This document shows positions 55,918 through 64,000 of a stretch of 64,000 bases of DNA, one piece after another. A program made the translations under genes and the position numbers. Position 1 is the first letter of the stretch. Each line of letters starts with the position of its first letter. This DNA comes from Atkinsonella hypoxylon. Taxonomy: Eukaryota > Ascomycota > Sordariomycetes > Hypocreales > Clavicipitaceae. Location: NCBI GenBank assembly GCA_000729835.1, contig JFHB01000074.1, forward strand, positions 1 through 64,000, given 5' to 3'. Under the pieces are notes generated by a model. The model did no database searches. It had not been told where the DNA came from and worked only from the letters and a program-made list of their open reading frames with translations.

Positions 55918-58900
55918 ATGGGACCAGTCCTTATTGCCAACATGAGCCATAGCGGCGTTGGCGAGCCGTCATCCCAAAGGATACACCCATTCTTTGCGAA
56001 AGGTCAACCATCTGACTTAGCCAACGTGCCAACAAACCAGCCCTTTGCTATCAACGACCCCCGAAATTCCACGACGGAAGTGCATCATAACAATTTACCT
56101 ACGAAAAGACTCAAGTCAGAGCACCACCCCTCTGGCCTGACCGACAATGTACAGAGTTCGAATTCGAGTCCAGCGACTATTGTTTCGGCTGCAGGCTGGA
56201 AACAAACTCCGTCCGATCAAGGCATGATGGAGCAGGTCGGGCGACAAAATACTCAAAATGTGACCCAGCATCAGAAGAACTCGGCTCAAATGAGGATTCC
56301 CTCCCTCCCTCATTTCCCGTCTTCTGTGATGAGTCCTGGTCAGTCGCCTCAGGGTTCAAAGCCCATCATTGAAAAGGACGTTGAGGCAACTGGTCAACCC
56401 TCAGGAAGAAAATTATTAAAGTTTAATGCAAAGACAGGAACATTGCTATCGCTACCTAAGACCGAAAAGAAGGTGAAAGCATCTCGAATCATCCGTATTA
56501 ACTACGGTAAGGATGAGTCGCGTCGGAAAGAGATGGGAGAGAAGATCACAAAGATCCTGAACGGCACACTTCAGCTTTCTCCTGCCCACACGGAGCAACC
56601 GACGGGCCATAAGCATGCCAAATTCGACGACCAATCTGCAACTTCATCGTCTTCTAAAACTACGCATCCATTTTTCACTGGTAAATCAAAGCCTCTGTCA
56701 TCTACACCAACCCAACATACACATAGAGCAACAAATACGTCAACCATAAAGCACACTATTTTCATGTCAACGCCAGTATCACCACGAAAACTAAGACATC
56801 CTTTACTGCCGCCCAATCCGAACGAGGGATCACGGTTGGGTACCAAGTTCAGGGGTACTAAAATTCCTGGAGCCAAACTTCCAATGTGGCCCCCCAAGGG
56901 CTTGTCTCATGTTCGAGGAGATGACGATTCGTGTCGGTCCGCAACAACCAAGCTACCTGGACCCTCTCATGACAAGAAGTCTAAGGGACATGTCATAACT
57001 ATTGGTCCAAATGAATCCGTATTGTCTGCCGTTATGACGCATATCGATATCCAAGCTCTACGAAAAAGCTTACGACAAGATGACGATCATTTCCCGCCAG
57101 CCCCCTCAGAGCTCCGTATACCGAATCGGCATTTTGAAAGTGGACTAAGATTGCAACACCAAATAAGACCTCAACTCAGTACTTCATCGCCTGTGGCGTT
57201 GGCTGGCAAAGAAGACGTCAATCAAGATGAACTAGCAGGCCCAACGCCACCAGCAGCCCATCCTGCAATCAGCCGACACTATGTTTCTCTAGCAAATCAA
57301 CTTTCTGCGTATGACAGATCAACTTGTGAAAGCATGGCCTGGAACCAAAAATACACGCCGGTCTCTGCAGCACAAGTTTTACAGAAGGGTAAAGACGCTA
57401 TGTATATCAAAGAATGGCTGCAGGCAATGAAGGTCCAGTCAGTCGAAACTGCTGCTAGTGATAGGGTGAGAGACAAGAATAAGTCAAAAACGGATATGGC
57501 ACCAAGGAAGAGGCGAAAGAAGAACAAGGCGGACGATTTTATCTTGGATACGGATGATTCAGCCAGTGAATTAGAGGAAATCTTTGAACCAAGCGCAGTA
57601 CACGCAGATGAGGATGATTCATGGCAAGTCAAGAAGTCAGTCATGAGGCCTGGAGGCATAAAATATCAAGAAACCGGGCGGCTGAGAAATACGATCGTGC
57701 TCAGCGGTCCACATGGCTGCGGGAAGACGGCCGCTGTATATGCGATAGCCAAAGAGCTTGATTTCGAGGTATTTGAAATAAACGCTAGCAGCAGGCGAAG
57801 CGGTAAAGATGTTTTGGAGAAGGTAGGCGATATGGCTCAGAACCATTTGGTACAACAGCACCGAGCCCAGTTGTCTCTTACAGATGGCATCACAAGCGAC
57901 GCAGCTACAGATAAAGAGGTCAAGTCAAGCAAACAAGGCGTAATGACAGCCTTCTTCAGAGCAAGACCCAAAAACAAAGAGAAAACGAAGCAAGCACCCA
58001 AGAAAACAACGGCATCAAAAGCACAGAAGCAGTCTCTCGTTCTCATAGAAGAGGCAGATATCTTGTATGAAGAAGATAAACAGCTATGGGCAACTCTTAT
58101 AGGCATGATGCATCAATCCAGGCGACCGTTTGTGGTTACATGCAATGATGAGAGCCTGATTCCACTACAAAGTCTGCAGTTGTACGGCATTTTTCGCTTT
58201 TCCCCAGCACCGCTTCCGTCAGCTGTAGATGTCTGCCTTCTCATAGCTGCCAATGAAGGACATGCGTTACGGCGAGACGCAGTTGAGGCTCTTTACCAGT
58301 CCAGAAATTTTGATCTGAGGGCCACCATCTCTGAGCTCAACTTTTGGTGCCAAATCGGAGTTGGTGATCGCAGAGGCGGATCAGACTGGTTCGTTTCTCG
58401 ATGGCCGAAGGGTTGCGATCTGGATGAGCGAGGTGATGTTGTGAGGGTCATAAGCCAAGATACCTACCGGCATGGGATGGGCTGGATTGGAAGGGATCCC
58501 ATACTGGCGGAGTGCAACGGTCTTGACAAAGAGAGGAAGATTATGCAGCAGTCATGGGATTTCTGGCAAGTAGACCTGGGAGACTGGGGTCGATCAGCCG
58601 AGATGAGTGCATTTGCAGGTGATGTGTCGAGCACTATCGGCGTCTGTCGAAGCAAAAGGGTCAGGACTCTAGAGGCTTTCGACGACTTCTACCAGAGTCA
58701 AAGTGACGCGGACCTCTTTTCGAGTGGCGTATTTGCTACGCGATTGAGGGAACATATCGATCCCACTGTGCCTGAGATGACTGTTACGGCAAGAGATGAT
58801 TTCATTATCGGGCGAACCTTGTTGGACGCGCAAGAGGTTTCCTCCCACACAACGCACGGTCAGGAGATTGCTCTAGCGCTGAAGTCCGGGGCACGGCATC

Positions 58901-59478
58901 AGCTTCGTTTACAAGCTCAGCATCTACTTCAATCCCATGTTAGGCTGAAACTGCACTCTTTGAACGAAGCTAAAGCCGTTTCGGAACTTGAGGCTTCGTT
59001 TGACAGCCATGTCCAAGACATGAAAAGAATGGATATTGCCTACGCATTCGACCCAATAGCTGCGGCCCCCAAAGCACAGCCAACGTCATACCTTGACCCC
59101 TCGGTATTTGATCGCAGCATGGGCTTGATTGTTCTTGATGTTGCACCGTGGATCCGAGGCATTGTTGCCTTTGAACAACAGCTTATGCAAGAGCGACGAA
59201 AGCTGAGCAGTCTTCTCGGCACATGGAGCACAAAGAAACGCATGCGTAACACGAGAAGTGCCTACTCAGCACTAGAAGGTGGCGAGAGGAAGAGCACCCG
59301 GAGGGGACGATATTTTGGCGATTTGCTTACCACGAGATTAGTATTGCGAACCGGCAGCAACTCCTGGCAAAACGCTGTTGCTAGATGGATGCAAGACTGC
59401 AGCACAGCAAGCGATGGGGGTGAGACTTGTTCACCATCAAGCTCGCTACCACAACAACTAGAGGAGGTGATATTCTGA
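55918..59478 (+). CDS. ELG1: Elg1, large subunit of the RFC-like PCNA unloader (ATAD5 homologue)
   Basis: Elg1 pairs with Rfc2-5 and removes PCNA from DNA after replication, supporting genome and telomere stability. A single exon gives 1186 aa (1178 from the second Met, 55942). The long N-terminus is disordered and carries two HPFF motifs (SQRIHPFFAKG at 18-29; KTTHPFFTGK near 247-256). An acidic stretch (DDFILDTDDSASELEEIFEP) precedes the AAA+ ATPase. Walker A is GPHGCGKT (597-604), followed by FEVFEINASSRRSGKDVLEK. Walker B-like LVLIEEAD is at 707-714, and sensor 1 is VTCNDES. Between Walker A and B lies an insertion carrying QGVMTAFF (673-680), a canonical PCNA-interacting PIP box. The C-terminal half matches Elg1/ATAD5 in layout. 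Confidence 0.92.
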   Translation: MGPVLIANMSHSGVGEPSSQRIHPFFAKGQPSDLANVPTNQPFAINDPRNSTTEVHHNNLPTKRLKSEHHPSGLTDNVQSSNSSPATIVSAAGWKQTPSDQGMMEQVGRQNTQNVTQHQKNSAQMRIPSLPHFPSSVMSPGQSPQGSKPIIEKDVEATGQPSGRKLLKFNAKTGTLLSLPKTEKKVKASRIIRINYGKDESRRKEMGEKITKILNGTLQLSPAHTEQPTGHKHAKFDDQSATSSSSKTTHPFFTGKSKPLSSTPTQHTHRATNTSTIKHTIFMSTPVSPRKLRHPLLPPNPNEGSRLGTKFRGTKIPGAKLPMWPPKGLSHVRGDDDSCRSATTKLPGPSHDKKSKGHVITIGPNESVLSAVMTHIDIQALRKSLRQDDDHFPPAPSELRIPNRHFESGLRLQHQIRPQLSTSSPVALAGKEDVNQDELAGPTPPAAHPAISRHYVSLANQLSAYDRSTCESMAWNQKYTPVSAAQVLQKGKDAMYIKEWLQAMKVQSVETAASDRVRDKNKSKTDMAPRKRRKKNKADDFILDTDDSASELEEIFEPSAVHADEDDSWQVKKSVMRPGGIKYQETGRLRNTIVLSGPHGCGKTAAVYAIAKELDFEVFEINASSRRSGKDVLEKVGDMAQNHLVQQHRAQLSLTDGITSDAATDKEVKSSKQGVMTAFFRARPKNKEKTKQAPKKTTASKAQKQSLVLIEEADILYEEDKQLWATLIGMMHQSRRPFVVTCNDESLIPLQSLQLYGIFRFSPAPLPSAVDVCLLIAANEGHALRRDAVEALYQSRNFDLRATISELNFWCQIGVGDRRGGSDWFVSRWPKGCDLDERGDVVRVISQDTYRHGMGWIGRDPILAECNGLDKERKIMQQSWDFWQVDLGDWGRSAEMSAFAGDVSSTIGVCRSKRVRTLEAFDDFYQSQSDADLFSSGVFATRLREHIDPTVPEMTVTARDDFIIGRTLLDAQEVSSHTTHGQEIALALKSGARHQLRLQAQHLLQSHVRLKLHSLNEAKAVSELEASFDSHVQDMKRMDIAYAFDPIAAAPKAQPTSYLDPSVFDRSMGLIVLDVAPWIRGIVAFEQQLMQERRKLSSLLGTWSTKKRMRNTRSAYSALEGGERKSTRRGRYFGDLLTTRLVLRTGSNSWQNAVARWMQDCSTASDGGETCSPSSSLPQQLEEVIF

Positions 59479-59743
59479 AATTTGAATGGAATACATAGCA
59501 TATGCTTTCAGCTATGCTGCTGGTCATATAAAGATGAAAATTTGACGCGAGCCGCACAACTATTTAGTCAGGATGACGGGAGAGATGTGAAGATAGCTCG
59601 AGTCCACATTTACGAAAGGCTTATTTCTTGCCAAGCATGTAGTTATACGAAAACAGCGCCATGTATATTTATCAAAATCATTTGAACGCTCGAACATCAA
59701 GGAGATGATCAGATTTTTGTCGCTTCGTCAGCGGCCAGCATCA

Positions 59744-60139
59744 TTATCTATGTGCCTGTCTACCACGCCGAGCCGCACGTTCCTCCACGACGACGACGTG
59801 GTCCTCCAGATATTCCGGTCCACTTCGCTGGTGGCCGTAGAAAGTCTCTGCAGGATGATTCCCCGACGATGTCATCCTCTCCCTCGTCCACTCATCTCGC
59901 GAAGGTCTATTCCGTCTGGCCATCTCAACGCGTTCGTACACGCTCGTTTGTGCGTGATCATGTCTCAATCGTCTCGCATCACGATCATACCGACGGAGGC
60001 TCTGACTCCATAAAGGGGGCCTCAGCGTCATATCAGGCGGGCAGCAATATCTCCCGTCTCGACTGCGCGCCCGCACGTGCCTGTCTCGTGGGTGAGGACG
60101 ACGATCATAACACCCATCTCGGTAAATCTTACTACCACG

Positions 60140-60171
<32 letters not shown>

Positions 60172-60571
60172 GTTTCTCTCTTCCGACCTTGTCCTTCGCT
60201 TTGTCCTTTACCCCATCAGCCGCCTTCTGGGCCTTCTTCTCCCAATCTTCCTTGTCACCGTATAACATGCCCTTGGGCCAGAACTTGTGCGCCACGACAG
60301 CCGCGACGCCGATGCCCAGCAACAAGCCTGCAGAGTCCTGGACGAGCTTGCCCTTATTGCGGTTCCTCTCGTCCTGCGACGAGCCCCTGCGCGGTGAAGG
60401 GGAACGTCTCGAAGGAGCGCTGCTGAGGCTGCGTCTGGGGCCGGGAGCAGATCGGGATGGAGACCGAGATTGGGAGGGCGTCCTGGGTGAGCGTGCGCGG
60501 GAGGACATGTATGATCTTGCTCGGGAGGCTGAGCGGTGTCTCGATGGCGGGGGCGCCGGTGATGCTGGCAT
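59744..60571 (-). CDS. SR/RS-rich fungal protein with one transmembrane segment
   Basis: From ATG 60571 the protein has 275 aa. Residues 1-75 are rich in Arg-Ser pairs (SRARSPRTPSQSRSPSRSAP). About residues 80-96 form one hydrophobic helix (SAGLLLGIGVAAVVAHKFW). An amphipathic Lys/Ala helix (AQKAADGVKDKAKDKVG), an uninterrupted run of ten Asp coded by (GAC)n, and an Arg/Tyr/Asp-rich tail follow. The frame extends upstream to 60712 through a (GAAA)n and poly-C low-complexity leader, so the later Met is preferred. I know similar unnamed proteins from Pezizomycotina, but no function. Orientation in the membrane is not predictable from sequence alone. The stop at 59744 lies 266 bp from the convergent ELG1 stop. 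Confidence 0.7.
60141..60170. repeat. (TCG)n trinucleotide repeat coding for ten Asp
   Basis: Ten TCG units on the plus strand encode an uninterrupted Asp run in the minus-strand SR-rich protein. Being an exact codon repeat, it is prone to length change. Confidence 0.9.
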
Positions 60572-63500
60572 GGCTTGGCGCGCTGTTTCTTTCTTTCTTT
60601 CTTTTTTTGGAGGGGGGGGCGCGTCAGATGGTGGTATTGATTGTTGGTCTATTGGGATTGATACTGATTCAGGGCGTGAAATTGGAGGGTATGTGAGACG
60701 AATGGTGTTCATGGGCTGGGAAGTGAAGCGGGTTGTTTCAAATCAAGTCATAGCCTCGTGAAATGCAAGGGAGTTGTCTTCATCTACACCGCGAGGGGGA
60801 AGCAGGATGGCAGGCTAATTGCAATGGGCAAGGACAGACAGCACCGAGGGGTCAATCCAGTAGGTTAGTTAGCCATGTAAGCTGGTTTGAGACGATGAAT
60901 CAATCCCTTTCTACTTGGGGAGTTGGCGTAATGCACGCCAGTGCTGGGATGCGTAGTCGACATACGTAACTGCCTACCTAGGTACTTTCACCCGGCAGAC
61001 TCGGCGCACAGCTTCGTCTGGCGGTTTTAGTAGACGAGCTCTAGTCTCCTTACGTTGCACCATCTCCAGTTGTCCACATGAGAATGGCCTCGTTTGATTG
61101 CCTGTTTGCGGTGCCCTCGAGCTATGACGTATGACGCGAATGCGAGCTACGTATGTACCTCCGGGAGTACGGAATAGGGATGGGGTAAATATTATTTGTG
61201 GCCGGAACGACAGGACACGCGATAAGTCAGTCTGTGACGTGTTGGAAAGACTGCGGGAGAGAGCGCATGCAAAAGGAGCTATTGCGACCTGTCAGATTCA
61301 AATGTCAAGTGTCGTGTCTAGATTCAAGGGAAGCTATTCGTAGCAGCCTTGCTTGGTGCACGGCACGCAACGGTGCTCTCAACTTCCATCTTACCATATT
61401 GTTTGTCTGCTGGAAGTGACGGCACCACGTCTGTAGTGAGCTGTCATGGTCCTGTATAGATAGCTCCGTTCCTGCTTTGCAAAAAGCGATGGCGCCAAGC
61501 CCTGCTGCCGAGCTGCTCGTGACATTTTGTCAAGAGGTTGTTGGGACAAGTTGTGAGAGCCGAACTAGAGCGAGGAAGGTGCCAGGCGCTCCGGTCGCTC
61601 TTGGGTTAACAGCCCTTGGACTCACCTTGGACTCAAGCAATGGGTCTCTGCCTGCAAGGAAGTGGGCTATTATAGGTCACAACGGGCGATTGACACGAGG
61701 GGAGAGTTAGTGCCACTAGTAATGCGAGGATGGTGTAAGATACCTTGTTATGTACGGAGTAGCCTGCCTACCGAATGACCAATGACGGCGATCCGTTATG
61801 CTACAAGCGGGGGCATTGGGCTTTCAATGGGTACCTTATAGAGTAGAGGGGACAGCACTCTCGATGCACATTAAAAAAAAAATTTTAAAAATTAAAAATT
61901 AAAAAATTAAAACCCCGACTGATAGACCCAGTACCGCCGTGATAAATCCTAGCATAACGACTGCAGCCATGGCCTCGTATGATGCGGCTGTGGGACCATC
62001 ACTTCAGTTACCGTCTCTTGCTCATCAGTCGATATGCTGAATCACAAGGCCGCTTTTTACCGCCGTATGCTTCCTCTAATCCTGCGTGGTCACAAGCCAG
62101 CATTCACGCATGGTGACTTGCAAAGGAAAAATATTATAGTCACAGAAAATGGGGGCGGTTGTCTTGAATGATTAGGAGACGGCTGGTCGGTATCTGGACT
62201 ACTGGAAGTATGCCACGGCGGTGTTTGCTTGCGGCGCTTGGCGGGATGATTGGCATGAAACTCTACGATTGCATCGTCGTACACTATCTCGGTGTTTACA
62301 ATGCCGACTATCATGAAGGCCTTGGTTTCTGTTTCCCATGTTAAGATAATCCTCGATGCCCCGAGGCCGTCACCATACCGTTGTTCCGACGACATGCGTC
62401 CACACGTGCTCAGTAGCCAATGTAGATGCCAATCCGAGGAGACGTTTGGCTCCAATTACGTGAACTAAGAGCACGAGGCATTGGCTTGGAAATGCCACAT
62501 CGTGTACGTCGCTCGAGTATGTTTCTTCAATCCAGTCATGGTAGTCTATGAGGTGATGGGCCACGAGGAAGAATTCGTTGCGACTAGTTGGTCACTCATT
62601 CGGCGACCATTTCATAAGGATATTGACTCGAGACGCCTTCATAGTGTCGGTCGGTGGCATCGGTGTATACGTTGTCCTGCCAAGTCAGTTGGCAGGATGT
62701 ACGCTCTTTGGCGCCTTGAGTGAGCTAACTGACCGCGACCACCTGTGATACCATCATGATGGCATGCCAAGTCGGCAGGCCAGCTCTATCGTCAGGTTGA
62801 TGTGAACGTGAAAGTGATGAACACTGCGAATTAAGAGTCAATCTCAGCGAAACGAGCTTTTCACAGTTGGATAACGTCGGTACATGGCGTCGCTCAAATC
62901 TACAGTGGCATGAGGAGAATGTTGAAATGTGTAGGAGGGGACTTCCTGCCACCAAAGTGTAGCGTGGCGTTCTTCCAGCGGCTTAAGAATCATGCTGGAT
63001 ATCAAATTCTGTTTGGCATGGGCGCCTCTGTCTGCCCTACTAGGATTGCTGAATGTGGCCCATCGATACTCCGTACATTCTTTAAATACCCGGTATTACG
63101 GAGTGTTTCTTCGACCAGCCAGGATCGATCGCCAGACAGTTGCCCGGCACGAAGCGCAATCTGGTTATTTCTCCCGACGCCGCATCCACGAGTGGCAAGC
63201 TCAAGTCGAAGGTGAACATGGCGAAATTATCATTTGAAAAAGTCGGGCCGTGTCAGCATATTTCCGCTGTGAAGCATCCCAGACCAGAGCTGCGACCGTG
63301 ATGCGTTTTCGTTCCAAGTGTTAGTATGAAGTAGGCCAAGGTTATTCGGAACATAACCCCCTCCGGACGGGACACGGGGTCCATCGACGATTTCAGCTCT
63401 GTCGGTTCCTGAAATAATTAGGTGAGAGAAAAGGTTGCAAAAACTCGGTCTACTCCCACCTGCGCTAGACCATGGTGGCAGCGGTCTACTCAACATGAGA

Positions 63501-64000
63501 CGGGCACATTCCACAAGCAGGACGAGGCCAAATCAGCCGAGTGACAACAAAAAAGTGTATGGTGTGTTGGCCAATCAGCGGCGGGTCAAAACGATACCGG
63601 TCGAGGGATAAGTATGTGAGGTATGGTATGTACTCCGTCTCCGTACAGTCAGTGTCGCCTCGGAAGAGAAGGACGAGACGAAGGGCAGGCATGGCTTTGG
63701 AGCCTCGCAGCGTTTGGAGGAGCTTCATGTCAAGGGGGTCGGTATTACGTCGGAAATGTCCCAGCAGTCTCGACAAAGCCTAGTTTAGTTAGTTGGCTGC
63801 GCACGCGCCCAGGTGGTTTTAGCACCGGTTGGATTGGCAATGACGGAGCAGCGGAGTCATCCGAGGAGTTTCTGCTTTGTTCGACCTCCCTCCCTTCATG
63901 TGCCTTTCATGGCATGGGGGTGCCCGGTGAGCACTGACACCCATTCACCCATTCAACCATTCAACCATCCACAATGGGGCCATGTAATAAAAGGCGACCC
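60572..64000. other. Gene-poor right end of the window
   Basis: The left part is the promoter of the SR-rich protein. No other gene is supported. Features seen are an AT tract at about 61871-61912 (TTAAAAATTAAAAATT), one exact TACCTAGGTA (60975-60984), TACGGAGTA (61753-61761), TACTCCGTA (63067-63075) and a TACTCCGT near 63631. The minus-strand frames at 62090-62564 look somewhat protein-like but span two frames and match no family. A gene could start beyond the window edge. Confidence 0.45.

Noticed and set aside
62090..62564. Possible minus-strand gene with two overlapping frames
   Set aside because: The frames do not join by a convincing intron and match no family I know.
1..64000. CRISPR array, operon structure, ribosome binding sites
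   Set aside because: The window is eukaryotic nuclear DNA with spliced genes; no spaced direct repeats of CRISPR type are present.

Overview
The window is nuclear DNA of a filamentous ascomycete fungus. The evidence is short GT-AG introns (about 45-100 bp), gene families typical of Pezizomycotina (DUF8035-type protein, PB1/ZZ NBR1, fungus-only coiled-coil and kinase-like proteins), genes on both strands without operons, and AT-rich decayed islands of the kind left by repeat-induced point mutation. Protein character and gene set suit Sordariomycetes, probably Hypocreales. That placement is an inference from memory of the families, not a computed result.

Layout. 1-4.4 kb: no convincing gene. 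4.4-7.0 kb (-): glutamate-cysteine ligase. 9.9-10.6 kb (+): endosulfine (Igo1/ENSA). 11.3-12.4 kb (-): MYG1 exonuclease family. 12.8-13.0 kb (-): small conserved-looking protein. 13.2-21.7 kb: accessory island with AT-rich DNA, a broken APH-type kinase gene, a nuclease-like/kinase-like fusion protein, and a divergent coiled-coil / Hsp70-like pair whose shared promoter region carries a MITE-like repeat. 22.1-39.8 kb: a block of conserved genes all on the minus strand: gamma-tubulin, RanBD FG-nucleoporin (Nup2 type), NBR1 autophagy receptor, TFIIH subunit Tfb2, GTPBP1-type GTPase. 39.8-44.3 kb: AT-rich gene graveyard holding 3' pieces of a dynamin-like GTPase, a PAQR/Izh receptor and GMP synthase. 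44.4-49.9 kb: LSm3 (-), a mitochondrial PPR-like protein (+) and a DUF8035-type protein (-). 49.9-52.6 kb: gene-poor, with a full-length copy of the MITE-like repeat. 52.6-55.4 kb (-): Utp8. 55.9-59.5 kb (+): Elg1. 59.7-60.6 kb (-): SR-rich protein with one membrane segment. 60.7-64 kb: no convincing gene.

The conserved genes serve unrelated housekeeping roles: glutathione synthesis, mitotic-exit/quiescence control, microtubule nucleation, nuclear transport, selective autophagy, transcription and repair, mRNA decay and splicing, mitochondrial expression, rRNA/tRNA biogenesis and PCNA unloading. They do not form one pathway. The two accessory islands hold the unusual content: a possible two-gene coiled-coil/Hsp70-like module, a nuclease-kinase-like protein, a MITE family, and unrelated gene tails collected beside AT-rich DNA. 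Exon boundaries were read by hand from splice sites, reading-frame continuity and remembered family sequence. No alignment or database search was run.
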